This document shows positions 28,756 through 37,757 of a stretch of DNA of 64,000 nucleotides, in pieces. The first letter of the stretch is position 1; every line of letters begins with the position of its first letter. This DNA comes from JBBROS01 sp963792675 (GTDB lineage: Bacteria; Pseudomonadota; Alphaproteobacteria; Acetobacterales; Acetobacteraceae). The notes under the pieces were generated by a model. It was not told the DNA's origin, did not search any database, and was given only the letters and a program-made list of their open reading frames with translations. The translations under genes were made by a program, and so were the position numbers. Location of the stretch: contig CAWBWT010000002.1 of the NCBI GenBank assembly GCA_963792675.1, positions 1,178,001 through 1,242,000 on the forward strand, given 5' to 3'.

Positions 28756-30074
28756 ATGATCCGTCGCCGTTCGTTGCTGGCCGCCTCGGCCGCCGTACCG
28801 CTGTTCAACATCGTCGAGCGCGCCAATGCGCAGAGCCAGTTCGACTGGAAGCAGGCCAAGGGCGCCAAGATCGAGGTGAACTTCGCCAAGTCGCCGCGCG
28901 GCGACGTGCTGCAGGCGCACCAGAAGGAGTTCGAGGAGCTGACCGGCATCAAGGTCGGCGCCGAGCAGATCCCGGAGCAGCAGCAGCGGCCGAAGGTCGC
29001 GATGGAGATGGCGTCCGGCCGGCCCCGTTCGACGTGGTCAACGTCGCCATGCACGTGCAGAAGCGGCTGATCGAGAAAGGCCGCTGGATGGAGGATCTGC
29101 GACCGCTGATCGCCGACCCGGCGAAAACGGCGCCCGACCTCGACATGGCCGATTTCTCGCCCGCCACCATCCACGCCGCCACCGGGCCGGACGGGCGCAT
29201 CAACGTGCTGCCGATGAACCAGGATCTGTTCATCCTCTACTACAACCGCGAGATGTTCGACGCCGCCGGGCTGCAGGCGCCGAAGACCTACGACGAGCTG
29301 ATGGGCGCGGCGCAGAAGCTGACCGACAAGTCGAAGGGTGTGTTCGGCTTCACCGGCCGCGGGCTGAAGAACGCCAACGTCGTGCTGTACGACAACATCC
29401 TGCTCGGCTGGAACCAGGAGACGCTGTCCGAGGACGGCAAGACGCTGCTGACCGACAGCCCGGCGGCGATCGAGGCGGCGGCGTTCTACCAAAAGCTGAT
29501 GCGGGAATGCGCGCCGCCGGGCTCGGTCGGGTTCAATTGGAACGAGTGCCAGACGACGTTCAGCCAGGGCAGGGCGGCGATGTGGTGGGACGGGATCGGC
29601 TTCTCGGCGCCGCTGGTGGATCCTGCGAAGTCGAAGGTGGTCGGCAAGGTGGGCTTCGCGCCGATCCCGCGCGGACCGCAGGCGCAGCATTCCGCGACCT
29701 TCATCGACGGCATGGGCATCCCGGCCGCAAGCAAGAACAAGCAGGCGGCCTGGCTTTACGTGCAATGGGCGTGCAGCAAGGCGATGTTCCCCAACTGGCT
29801 GCGCGCCGGCGCCGGCACGCCGCCGCGGGCCAGCAGCTACGAGCAGCAGGACGTCATCGCCGCCAGCGCCTTCCCGAAGGACTGGTTCGAGACCACGCTG
29901 ACCAGCCTCAAGATCGCTCGCAGCGGTTTGCCGGAGATCGTGCCGGTGACGGAGTTCCGCGACACGATCGGCATCGCCTTGACCAACATCGTCGGCGGCG
30001 CCGACCCTGCGGCCGAGCTGAAGCGCGCCTCGGACACGTTCCGGCCGGTGCTGGCGAAGGCGAACGAGGCATGA
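28756..30074 (+). pseudogene. Family 1 extracellular solute-binding protein, one-base deletion near 29025
   Basis: Periplasmic substrate-binding protein of the sugar type. The N-terminus MIRRRSLLAASAAVPLFNIV is an RR-containing signal peptide, possibly Tat, cleaved near ANAQS. The frame breaks after MASGRP: at 29022-29026 a run of four C probably lost one base, since adding one gives GRPPFDVVNVAMHVQKRLIE and continues without interruption to the stop at 30074. Corrected length is about 439 residues. Regions such as NQDLFILYYNREMFDAAGLQ and QGRAAMWWDGIGFSAPLV are typical of the family. No permease or ATPase gene is adjacent, so this is an orphan binding protein. Its stop overlaps the start of the lipoprotein gene (ATGA). 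The ligand is unknown. Confidence 0.78.
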
Positions 30075-30556
30075 CGTTGGCGGCGATGACACGGCGCCAA
30101 GCAGGGAGTTGGGCCGTGCTTGGTGGTGCCGCGATGCTGCTGTCTGGGTGCATGGGCCAAGCCTACGCGCCGCAAACGGCGCCGCTGCCGCAGCAATACG
30201 AGCTGCCGGCCGACGTGCTGTTCCGGTTCGACAGCGCCAACCTGCTGCCGCAGGCGTCGGCGGCGCTGGAGGAGCGGCTGAGCGCGATCCGGCGGACATA
30301 CCAATACCCGCTGATCCGGGTGGAGGGTCATACGGACTCGATCGGCAGCGACGCCGCCAACGACACCTTGTCGCTGCGCCGGGCGGAGGCGGTGCGGCAA
30401 TGGCTGATCGGCAACGGCATCCCGCCGGCGGCGATCACCGTCGCCGGGTATGGCAAGCGGCAGCCGATCGCCCCGAACACCCGGCCGGACGGATCCGACG
30501 ACCCCGAGGGCCGGGCGCGGAACCGGCGTGTGGTGCTGGTCGCGTCCCCTGCCTGA
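30071..30556 (+). CDS. OmpA/Pal-like outer-membrane lipoprotein
   Basis: A 161-residue lipoprotein. The signal peptide ends in the lipobox LLSGC (Cys near residue 26), followed by a short linker and an OmpA_C domain. Its peptidoglycan-binding core reads LFRFDSANLLPQASAALEE, then VEGHTDSIGSDAANDTLSLR and AGYGKRQPI. It should be anchored in the outer membrane and bind meso-diaminopimelate of peptidoglycan. The start is ATG 30071, overlapping the stop of the solute-binding protein gene. It is shorter than the Tol-linked Pal, and no tol genes are nearby, so it is an accessory paralogue. Confidence 0.85.
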   Translation: MTLAAMTRRQAGSWAVLGGAAMLLSGCMGQAYAPQTAPLPQQYELPADVLFRFDSANLLPQASAALEERLSAIRRTYQYPLIRVEGHTDSIGSDAANDTLSLRRAEAVRQWLIGNGIPPAAITVAGYGKRQPIAPNTRPDGSDDPEGRARNRRVVLVASPA

Positions 30557-30655
30557 CGCTCCCGTGCCCGTCGGTCCGGCTCCCCGAAACGTGTGGCGCG
30601 GGGCGGGTGTGAGATCGTTGAGTGTCCTGTCAAGAATTGTTAGTCATTGTCGGTC

Positions 30656-30790
30656 ATGACAACCTTCGGCATCACGGCCCTTTGCCTGGGCGGCATCCTG
30701 CTGCCGCTCGTGGTCGGCACCTTGATCGTGATCCGGCAGGACTTGGCGGCTGAACGCCGCGACAACCGCTGGCTCAGCCGTCACCGCTGA
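30656..30790 (+). CDS. Possible 44-residue single-span membrane protein
   Basis: A short ORF from ATG 30656 encodes one hydrophobic segment (ITALCLGGILLPLVVGTLIV) followed by a charged tail ending RDNRWLSRHR, a positive-inside arrangement. There is no clear ribosome-binding site. The upstream 50 bases are relatively A+T-rich and could carry a promoter. The function is unknown, and it may not be a real gene. Confidence 0.35.
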   Translation: MTTFGITALCLGGILLPLVVGTLIVIRQDLAAERRDNRWLSRHR

Positions 30791-30821
30791 GCGGCGTCTC
30801 GAGGCGACGCCCCGCCCGCGC

Positions 30822-32363
30822 CTACACGATGCCGGTCAGCATCGCCGTGCGTTGCTCGAACAACTGCCCGACCATGCTCCGCAGCGCCTCCGCCCGGTAC
30901 GGCTTCGGCAGGAAGGCTACGTCCTCGCGGACCCTGTGCCGGACTTCCAACGCTTCCCGCGCGTAGCCCGAGGTCAGCATCACCTGCATCCTGGGGCGCA
31001 GATGCAGCGCGCGGCGCGCCAAATCGACGCCGTTCATTTCGCCCGGCATGATGATGTCGGAAAACATCAGATCGAACGTCATCTCAGTCTGCAGCAGCCC
31101 GAGCGCCTGGGCGGCGTTCTCGGCCTCGTGGATCTCGAAGCCGGCCTCGGTCAGGATGTCGACGGCGATCAGGCGGACGTCGACGTCGTCCTCGACCACA
31201 AGGATGCTGGGACGCTTCTCGGGGCGGCTGGCGCGGCTGGCGGGCTGTGTGGCGGCCGCAAACGGCAGCACCATGCGGACGGAGGTGCCGTGGCCCGGCT
31301 CGCTCTCGATCTGCATCTCGCCGCCGGACTGGACCGCAAAGCCATAGACCTGGCTGAGCCCCAATCCGGAGCCCTGCCCGACCTCCTTGGTGGTAAAGAA
31401 CGGCTCGATCGCACGCGCCGACACGGCCGCATCCATGCCCACGCCGGTGTCATGCACCTCGATCACCACAAAGGTGCCTTGGCCGAACGCGGAGCCGTTC
31501 GGCACGGTATTCGGGCCCGGGTTGCCGGTCCAGGTGCGGATCGCTAGTTGGCCGCCATCGGGCATCGCGTCGCGCGCGTTCAGCAGCAGGTTGAGCAACG
31601 CCGATTGGAACTGCGCGCGGTCGAGCTCGGCGCTGCCTGCGCCGGCTTGCAGGTCGAGGTGCAGGAGGACCTTCTCCCCCAGCGCTTGGGCGATCAACGG
31701 CTGCAGGTTGTCGATGAAGCCGTCGACGTTGGTGGCCTGCGGCGACAGCGTCTGCTTGCGTGAAAAGGTCAGCAGCTGCTCGATCAGCTTCTGGCCCCGG
31801 CTCGCCGCTGCCCGGCCCGAGGCGAGGTAGCGCTCGAGCGTCACGTCCTTGTTCTTCATGCTGACCAGGTCCAGGCAGCCTAGGATGGCGGTCAGCAGGT
31901 TGTTGAAGTCATGCGCCACGCCGCCGGTCAAATGGCCGACGAGCTCGAGTTTCTGCGCCTGCACGAGCTGTTCCTTGGTGCGCTCGAGCTCGTGATGGGC
32001 GCTGACGTCCCGGGTGATCTTGGCGAAGCCGACCAGTTTGCCTTTCGGGTCGCGGATGGCGTCGATGATGACGTGGGCGCGGAAGCGGGTACCGTCCTTG
32101 CGCAGGCGCCAGCCCTCGTCCTCGAACCGCTCGTTGTTCGCCGCAACTTGCAGGTTCAACGCCGGCTTGCCGTCGCGGATGTCGTCCGGGGTGTAGAAGG
32201 TGGCGATCGGCCGTCCGATGATCTCGGCGGCGTCGTAACCCTTGATGCGCGCGGCCCCCGGGTTCCAGGACTCGATAATGCCGTCCACGCTGACCCGGAA
32301 GATCGCATAATCCGTCACCGCGTTGATCAGCGCGAACGCTCGCTCGGCAAAGTTGTCGGGCAT
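30822..32363 (-). CDS. PAS hybrid histidine kinase with C-terminal receiver
   Basis: A 513-residue cytoplasmic hybrid kinase without membrane segments. A PAS domain spans residues about 8-125 (RVSVDGIIESWNPGAARIKG). The HisKA phosphoacceptor is H151 in GGVAHDFNNLLTA. The HATPase has N-box LLNLLLNARDAMPDGG, G1 DTGVGMD and G2 GSGLGLS. A receiver domain has D436 in LMFSDIIMPG and K in FLPKPYRAEAL. The HDFNN type belongs to kinases that often autophosphorylate an internal receiver to control other responses. No partner regulator is adjacent. The start is ATG 32363; the unusually A+T-rich gap upstream (32364-32604) probably carries its promoter. Confidence 0.9.
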   Translation of the reverse strand: MPDNFAERAFALINAVTDYAIFRVSVDGIIESWNPGAARIKGYDAAEIIGRPIATFYTPDDIRDGKPALNLQVAANNERFEDEGWRLRKDGTRFRAHVIIDAIRDPKGKLVGFAKITRDVSAHHELERTKEQLVQAQKLELVGHLTGGVAHDFNNLLTAILGCLDLVSMKNKDVTLERYLASGRAAASRGQKLIEQLLTFSRKQTLSPQATNVDGFIDNLQPLIAQALGEKVLLHLDLQAGAGSAELDRAQFQSALLNLLLNARDAMPDGGQLAIRTWTGNPGPNTVPNGSAFGQGTFVVIEVHDTGVGMDAAVSARAIEPFFTTKEVGQGSGLGLSQVYGFAVQSGGEMQIESEPGHGTSVRMVLPFAAATQPASRASRPEKRPSILVVEDDVDVRLIAVDILTEAGFEIHEAENAAQALGLLQTEMTFDLMFSDIIMPGEMNGVDLARRALHLRPRMQVMLTSGYAREALEVRHRVREDVAFLPKPYRAEALRSMVGQLFEQRTAMLTGIV

Positions 32364-32604
32364 GCAGGATACCTTCGAAACAATCCGTCATCGGTTGCCG
32401 GAACGGCTGACACGTCGCAGTAAGTTTATCTTAACGTTTTTCATGAGGCATAACAACATTATCCAGGTTGACTATGCCCGGTTGCTCCTCCTTGTGTCTA
32501 AATTGCGACGACCGTCGGTTCGATTTGCAATTCTATCTGACTGCCCCGCTTTTGGTGAGTGGATCTATTATTGACGTTGCTGAATCGGCGCTGGCCGGGC
32601 CGGT
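32364..32604. other. A+T-rich intergenic stretch
   Basis: Gap of 241 bases between the DUF2235 gene and the kinase gene, both on the minus strand. The centre (about 32415-32580) is far richer in A+T than the surroundings, with several TTA/TAA clusters. No ORF in it is convincing. It may hold the promoter of the kinase gene or be a remnant of foreign DNA. Confidence 0.5.
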
Positions 32605-34746
32605 TCAGCTGCGCTGCCATCGGCCGGCCGGATCGAGCGTCCAGACCGGCGAGGCCTCGGCATCGCCCGCAACCCGCTCGATGCGGAGCTGCAAGCCGCC
32701 GCTGTTGTTGCTGGCCGCTTGCCACCAATCATTCGCGAACAGGTACAGCAACCCGGATTGGGCCTCGTTCCTGATCAGCACCGCGGCGTTCTTGCGCCCG
32801 AGGTCCCGGCCAATCGGGGCCAGCTGGCAGGTCAGCTCGTCGGGATCGCGCACGAGCAGGATCCGCAGCAAGGCGACGAACCCACGCTCCAGCAGCGGCC
32901 AGCGTCGAGGGTGGGCGACCGTCGCGACCAGGCGCATCCAGGGTTCCTCGCGCAGGCGCCGGCCGATGGTCAGGGTGCGGCGAAGGTCGAACAGCCCGGT
33001 CGCGTTCTGCCCGGCGCCCGTGCACGGGGTGGCATCGGCGTCGCGCCACAGCCCTCCGAGATAGCTCAAGCGGTACGTCGCGCCCCGCTCGATCACGATC
33101 CCGGTGCGGTCCCAGGAGCGACCGGCCTCGACCACGATGACCCGGTCTGCACCGGGTTGCAGGCGGATGAAATCGGGTCGCCCCGTGCGCGCCTCGACCG
33201 TCGTCGCGCGCTCCAGCACGCTGGGATGCAGGGCGGTGCCGTTGCTGTCGGGTCCCGCACCGGGGGTCGGATGCCACCGCGGCCAGCTGCCGAACAGCAC
33301 CCAGCCCGGATTGCGCTTCAGCTCGTCGTGCAAGGGGCCGAGCGGATCCGGGCGCAGCGTGTCCCGGGCGCCGTCGCGGACCCGCAGGCCGTGGCGCTGC
33401 ATTGCGTCGAGCATCCAGCCCAGGGTGATGTCGGAGAGATCGCAACGGGCGTAGCCGCCGCCGATATCGGCGTGGGCGCCGCGAAACCAGACCTGCTGCA
33501 GCGTCTCGAGCTTGTCTCGGGCGCTGCGCCGTCCGCCGGATTGGGCCCGCGGATCGGTATACAGGGTCGGGAAGAACTCCGAGCGGCGCTCGTCCATCGA
33601 CAGCGCGTGGTAGACGTGGCGGCAGGCCTCGACCGGGTCGGTCTGCAGCGGCCCGAGCTTCCAGATCGGCAGGACGCGAAACCACCAGCCCCACAGCGGC
33701 ACCCCGAGCGAGGCCACGGTGTCGAATACGCCGACGAACTCGATCGCCGGATCCGCGTGCACCATGCAGGGGCGCACCGCGACCCGGGCATGCTGGTCGG
33801 CGCGGTTGCGATACAGCTGCACCATCTGCGGCGCGTAGCGGCCATGCTCCGCCCGCAGCAGCCCGATCCTCGAGATGACGCCGGCGATGCAGCGGGCCGT
33901 GTAAGCGCCGCGCGAGAAGCCGCATAGGTAGATACGGTCGCCCGGCCGGTATTGCCGGACGATCTCGGCGTAGCCGTTGACGATGCCCTCGCTGATACCG
34001 GTGCCGAAGGCGCTCTCGATCAGCTTGATCAGCCGGTCGCCATAGGCGGCCACCTGCGACCCGGCGTTGGCGCCGATCGCGCCGAGGATCGCTTGCGTCC
34101 GGCGCACTTGGCGCGCGGTGGAGGAGGTGTCCGACCCGACCCCGGCCTGATACCAGGTCGTCTGGATCTCGTCGGCGGCGAGCATGGTGAACAGCTTGTA
34201 GACGTTGGTGGTCACGGCCAAGCCGCCCTCGGTTTGGCCGGGCCGGTTGCTGGTGCCATCGCACAGGATGACGATCCGGCGCCCCCCGGTGGTCGGCGGC
34301 GGCAACTCCGGCCCGTCCTGCAGGGCCGCATCCCCGTCGAATGGAAGCAGTTCGGTCAGGAACCGGCGACGCCGCGCCGCGCCGAGCGCCGTCGCCGCCG
34401 CTCCCAGCGCGGCCCAGCTGCCGGCGACGCCGAGCAGGACGGAGGCGGCGACCGTGAGCACGTGCCACGGCACCGTCACGGTCGATTGCTGCAGCCCGAC
34501 GCTCTGCGGCAGATCCACCATCGCCCGAAACAGCAGAAGCGCGAGCACCCAGGCCGCCGCCGACAACGCCCCCGCGATGCCGAACAGCACGGCCGCGACC
34601 GCCCCGAGCGGGCCGGTCCGCAGCAGCGGCGACCGCTCGAGCCAGCGCGCCGCCAGCCGCATCAGGCCACCGGCCAGCCACCAGGAGAGGCTGCCGATCG
34701 ACGCGACCGCGACGAGAAGTTGCGCCAGCAGGGCGAGAATGCGCAT
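32605..34746 (-). CDS. Membrane DUF2235 alpha/beta-hydrolase with LecA-like C-terminal domain
   Basis: About 713 residues from ATG 34746 (a TTG at 34782 would add 12). The N-terminus has three or four hydrophobic segments (residues about 2-30, 48-75 and 95-120). It is followed by a DUF2235 hydrolase domain of the T6SS phospholipase Tle1 type: first strand IVILCDGTSNRPG, nucleophile S278 in YLCGFSRGAYTAR, acid D342 in FVGVFDTVAS and histidine 425 in FRGAHADIGGGY. The last 150 residues resemble the LecA/PA-IL lectin fold (VVEAGRSWDRTGIVIERGAT, then LLYLFANDWWQAASNNSGG). No type VI secretion genes are nearby, and the membrane anchor argues against a free effector. It may be a membrane esterase or phospholipase. 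The lectin resemblance is by eye. Confidence 0.75.
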   Translation of the reverse strand: MRILALLAQLLVAVASIGSLSWWLAGGLMRLAARWLERSPLLRTGPLGAVAAVLFGIAGALSAAAWVLALLLFRAMVDLPQSVGLQQSTVTVPWHVLTVAASVLLGVAGSWAALGAAATALGAARRRRFLTELLPFDGDAALQDGPELPPPTTGGRRIVILCDGTSNRPGQTEGGLAVTTNVYKLFTMLAADEIQTTWYQAGVGSDTSSTARQVRRTQAILGAIGANAGSQVAAYGDRLIKLIESAFGTGISEGIVNGYAEIVRQYRPGDRIYLCGFSRGAYTARCIAGVISRIGLLRAEHGRYAPQMVQLYRNRADQHARVAVRPCMVHADPAIEFVGVFDTVASLGVPLWGWWFRVLPIWKLGPLQTDPVEACRHVYHALSMDERRSEFFPTLYTDPRAQSGGRRSARDKLETLQQVWFRGAHADIGGGYARCDLSDITLGWMLDAMQRHGLRVRDGARDTLRPDPLGPLHDELKRNPGWVLFGSWPRWHPTPGAGPDSNGTALHPSVLERATTVEARTGRPDFIRLQPGADRVIVVEAGRSWDRTGIVIERGATYRLSYLGGLWRDADATPCTGAGQNATGLFDLRRTLTIGRRLREEPWMRLVATVAHPRRWPLLERGFVALLRILLVRDPDELTCQLAPIGRDLGRKNAAVLIRNEAQSGLLYLFANDWWQAASNNSGGLQLRIERVAGDAEASPVWTLDPAGRWQRS

Positions 34747-34957
34747 GCAACGAAAGCTGCCGCGGTCGATCCGGCTTAGCAATAAGCGGAATGTAACGTC
34801 TCTGTTACGGGTCCGCGGCCGCCGGCGCCGCTGCTCGTGCCGGCCTCAATCCCAGTTGATGGGAGGCATCGTTCCCCGCTTCCTCACGTTCACATGACGC
34901 GACGCTCAGGCCGATCACCCGGCTGGGCCGCCAGAACACGCAGCATCGGAGCGCGAC

Positions 34958-35446
34958 ATGTCCAAGGCCAATTCCCTTAATGACGTCTACCTGGAGGAAA
35001 TCCGCGATTTGTGGTCCGCCAACGACCAGATGCAGCGTGTCATGCCAAGCCTTGCGGAAGCGGCCTCGAACGACAGCTTGAAGTCGATGCTGCAGAAGTC
35101 CGTCGATGGGATCGGCAAGCACACCGCGGCATTGAAGGCGATGGTCGAGGCGACCGCCGGCGATGTCGGCAAGGATCATTGCCGCGGCATGGAAGGGCTG
35201 GTCGAGGAAGCCAAGAAGCACGCGCTGGAGGCGGAGTTCAGCGGCCATCTGCGTGATCTCGCGATCATCTCGCAGTATCAGCGGATGTCCCATTACGGCC
35301 TGGCTGGATTCGGCACCGCGGCGGCTTATGCGGCGGCGCTGGGCAAGAACGACGACGCGGCGAAGCTGAAGTCGATCGTCAGCGACATCTACAAGGCCGA
35401 CGAATACAGCAGCCAATTGGCCAAGCAAGCCGAACAATCGGCCTGA
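34958..35446 (+). CDS. DUF892 ferritin-like protein (YciE/YciF type)
   Basis: A 162-residue all-helical protein of the DUF892 family, which has a ferritin-like four-helix bundle and is commonly induced in stress. It starts SLNDVYLEEIRDLWSANDQM and contains conserved acidic and histidine positions (LLKSMLQ-type helix with DGIGKHTAAL, then AEFSGHLRDLAIISQYQRMS). ATG 34958 follows GGAGCGCGAC. It is monocistronic, with a strong hairpin terminator after the stop. Confidence 0.85.
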   Translation: MSKANSLNDVYLEEIRDLWSANDQMQRVMPSLAEAASNDSLKSMLQKSVDGIGKHTAALKAMVEATAGDVGKDHCRGMEGLVEEAKKHALEAEFSGHLRDLAIISQYQRMSHYGLAGFGTAAAYAAALGKNDDAAKLKSIVSDIYKADEYSSQLAKQAEQSA

Positions 35447-35455
35447 TCGTAAATA

Positions 35456-35484
35456 GCGGGTCCGGGAAGAGATCCCGGACCCGC
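35456..35484. terminator. Bidirectional hairpin terminator
   Basis: A perfect 12-base inverted repeat (GCGGGTCCGGGA and its complement) around the loop AGAGA, placed between the convergent DUF892 and sarcosine-oxidase-like genes, nine bases after the first stop. This is the clearest terminator structure in the window. Confidence 0.75.
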
Positions 35485-35488
35485 ATCC

Positions 35489-36625
35489 TCATGCGGCGCG
35501 GGCCTGTGCCCAAGGCGGCGACAGCACCCGGCCCGCTGCCAGCTCCGGCAGGTCGGCCGCCGGCATCTCGCCGGTGACGGCGCGGGCCACCAGCTCCCCC
35601 ATCAGCGAACCGAGCTTGAAGCCGTGGCCGGAGCAGGCGCTGATGACCCAGCCCGCCGAGCCCGTCGGCCGCACCTGGAACTCCTCGTGCTCGTGCACTG
35701 TGTAGAAGCACGCCTTGCGCTCCAGTTCGGTGTAGCGGTCGAGCCCGGCGAATACCGCGCGCGCGGCCGGCCATAGCCGTTCCAGGTCGTGCGGCGTCGC
35801 CAGCCGGTCCTCGTCCGGGTCGCCCTCACGCGAAAAGACATGGTCGCCGATCTTGAGCCGGGTGCCCTGGCGCGGCGGCAGGATGTACACCCCGCCATCC
35901 CGGCCGACGTCGAGCATCACCGGCGCGTTCGCCCAGGCCTCGGCCAACTCGGTCGGCGGCGAAAGGTAAAGCACCGCCTGGCGCGACGGCACCACCACGC
36001 CGCCGAGGCTCGGCACCAGCCGCTCCGCCCAGGCGCCGGCCGCGACGATCACCGTGTCCCCAGAGTAAGTCTTGCCGTCCGCCACCAGCGTGCCGCGGTC
36101 GGGGTCGACCTCGGTCACATGCGTGCCGCTGTGCAGCCCGACGCCGAGGCGGCCGAGCAGCACCACGAGGTCGGTCAGGATGCGGATCGGGAACAGCATG
36201 CCGGCGCTGTCGGTTTCGACCACCCGCTGCAGCCCGTCCGGCCGGATCATCGGGAAGCGGCGGGCGACGTCGCCGAGCGGGATGTCGCGGTAGCCGATCC
36301 CCATCGCGTCGAGCGAGCGCGAGGCGCCGGCGTACCAGCCATTGTCGTGGCGTAGGAAATAGACGGCGCCGCACGGCTCGTAATGGGAGCGGCCGGTCGC
36401 TTGCCACAGCCGGTCCCAGGTGCGGAACGCCTCCGGCATCAAGTGCGCGTAGCCTTCCATGCGGCCATAGGCGTGCCGGGTGATGCGGTGCTCGTCGTAG
36501 GAGGAGCATTTCGGGTTGGGCAGCGGGCCCTGCTCGAACAGCTCGACCTGCACGCCGCGCCGGGCGAGCGCCCAGGCGGCGGACAGGCCGGCGATCCCGC
36601 CGCCGACGATCAAGGCCTTGCTCAT
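35489..36625 (-). CDS. Monomeric sarcosine oxidase / N-methyltryptophan oxidase-like flavoenzyme
   Basis: FAD amine oxidase of 378 residues, matching the length of monomeric sarcosine oxidase and SolA, which oxidise N-methyl amino acids to the amino acid, formaldehyde and H2O2. The FAD Rossmann motif is IVGGGIAGLSAAWALARRG. The cysteine that links FAD covalently in this family is present as C306 in KACFYTVHEHEEFQV, followed by the conserved ACSGHGFKLGS. Its start overlaps the LysR stop as ATGA, so the two genes form one minus-strand unit divergent from the Rieske oxygenase. Substrate could be sarcosine, N-methylproline or another secondary amine released by that oxygenase. Confidence 0.85.
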   Translation of the reverse strand: MSKALIVGGGIAGLSAAWALARRGVQVELFEQGPLPNPKCSSYDEHRITRHAYGRMEGYAHLMPEAFRTWDRLWQATGRSHYEPCGAVYFLRHDNGWYAGASRSLDAMGIGYRDIPLGDVARRFPMIRPDGLQRVVETDSAGMLFPIRILTDLVVLLGRLGVGLHSGTHVTEVDPDRGTLVADGKTYSGDTVIVAAGAWAERLVPSLGGVVVPSRQAVLYLSPPTELAEAWANAPVMLDVGRDGGVYILPPRQGTRLKIGDHVFSREGDPDEDRLATPHDLERLWPAARAVFAGLDRYTELERKACFYTVHEHEEFQVRPTGSAGWVISACSGHGFKLGSLMGELVARAVTGEMPAADLPELAAGRVLSPPWAQARAA

Positions 36626-37590
36626 GTTGCTTCTCCTGCAGTGCTCGACCGAGCCTCACCCAGGCCGGCGAACCGGTGGATGATCCAGTCGCGAAATACC
36701 GCCACCGCCGGGTCCGCGAGGTCCTCGGGGTGGACGTTCAGAAAGTAGCCGAACCCGTCCTCGGACCGGGCCTGCGGGAAGGGCGCCGCCAGCCGGCCGT
36801 CCTCCAGTTCGCGGGCGAACAGGCGGGTGTCCACCAGCGCTACCCCCTCGCCGAGCATGGCATACTGCACCGCGAGCACGGCGGTGTCGAAGGCGAGGCC
36901 GCGGTCGGTCGCGACCGCAAGACCACTGCGCCGGGTGAACTCGCCCCAGATCAGGTCGCGCTTCTGGTTCTCGAGCCGCATGTGCAGCAGCTCGGCGCCG
37001 CTCAGGAAAGCGGCGAGGTCGTCGCCGCAGCGGGCGCGCCCGGCAGCGGCCACCGCCGGATGGCACACCGGCGTCACCTGCGACATCCACAGCAGGTCGG
37101 CCACCATCGTGCCCGCCTGCGGGCGGCTGAACACGATCGCCGCGTCCACGTCGCCCGGCGGCGGCCCGACCTGGCCCGGCGTGGTGATGTCGAGCACCAT
37201 CTCCGGATGCTCGGCGCGCAGGTCGCGCAGCATCGGCATCGCCAGCGTCTGCGCAAACGTGGGCGGGATATGGACCCGCAGCACCCGGGCGCCGGCGCGG
37301 TCGCCGACGATGGCGTTCAGCTCCTGCTCGATGCGGTCGAACGACTTGCTCACCACCGGCAGCAGCGCGGCGCCGGCCCGGGTCAGCTCGAGCCCTTGCC
37401 GCCGCCGCTCGAACAGCGCCGCGCCGAGCAGGCCCTCGAGCGAGGTGATGTGCCGGCTGATGGCGCTCTGCGACACGCCGAGCGCCTGGGCGCCGTTGGT
37501 GATGCTGAGGTGCCGAGCCGCGGCCTCGAACGCCCGCAGCGCGTTCAACGGCATCCATTGCCGGCTGATGCTCGCGCGTCTCGCCGTCAC
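36622..37590 (-). CDS. LysR-type transcriptional regulator (GcvA-like)
   Basis: A 322-residue LysR regulator. The N-terminal helix-turn-helix spans about residues 15-75 (HLSITNGAQALGVSQSAISR and HITSLEGLLGAALFER), followed by a periplasmic-binding-protein-like effector domain. GTG 37590 is the longest start; ATG 37554 (MPLNALRAFEAAARH) looks more like the usual beginning of GcvA-type members. It is transcribed divergently from the oxygenase gene, with an inverted repeat of LysR-box type between them, and is coupled to the flavoenzyme gene. Its co-inducer is presumably a quaternary or methylated amine. Confidence 0.9.
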   Translation of the reverse strand: MTARRASISRQWMPLNALRAFEAAARHLSITNGAQALGVSQSAISRHITSLEGLLGAALFERRRQGLELTRAGAALLPVVSKSFDRIEQELNAIVGDRAGARVLRVHIPPTFAQTLAMPMLRDLRAEHPEMVLDITTPGQVGPPPGDVDAAIVFSRPQAGTMVADLLWMSQVTPVCHPAVAAAGRARCGDDLAAFLSGAELLHMRLENQKRDLIWGEFTRRSGLAVATDRGLAFDTAVLAVQYAMLGEGVALVDTRLFARELEDGRLAAPFPQARSEDGFGYFLNVHPEDLADPAVAVFRDWIIHRFAGLGEARSSTAGEAT

Positions 37591-37678
37591 AATGTTCCGT
37601 TTCGGAGCCGATCGTCGGTGCCAGGGCGGCGCATGGGGCGATCATCGGTCCGGTAACCGTTTGGGGCAAAGCACAAAA

Positions 37679-37696
37679 TGCGATTGCCGCATCGCA
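37679..37696. promoter_or_regulatory. Candidate LysR operator
   Basis: Perfect inverted repeat TGCGAT-N6-ATCGCA, satisfying the T-N11-A rule, in the divergent promoter region between the LysR gene and the Rieske oxygenase gene. A related ACGATGCG follows at 37701-37708 and may be part of the same multi-site operator. Confidence 0.5.
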
Positions 37697-37757
37697 AAAT
37701 ACGATGCGTGCCGGCGTCCGCGCGCGCGTATGCTGCGCGGGACCGTTTGGAGGACCA

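Noticed and set aside
28713..29070. Programmed frameshifting in the solute-binding protein
   Set aside because: The break is in a plain C run without a slippery heptamer plus structure, and solute-binding proteins are not known to use recoding; an indel is simpler.
32605..34746. Type VI secretion effector island
   Set aside because: No Hcp, VgrG, PAAR, immunity or Tss genes are adjacent, and the protein begins with membrane segments.
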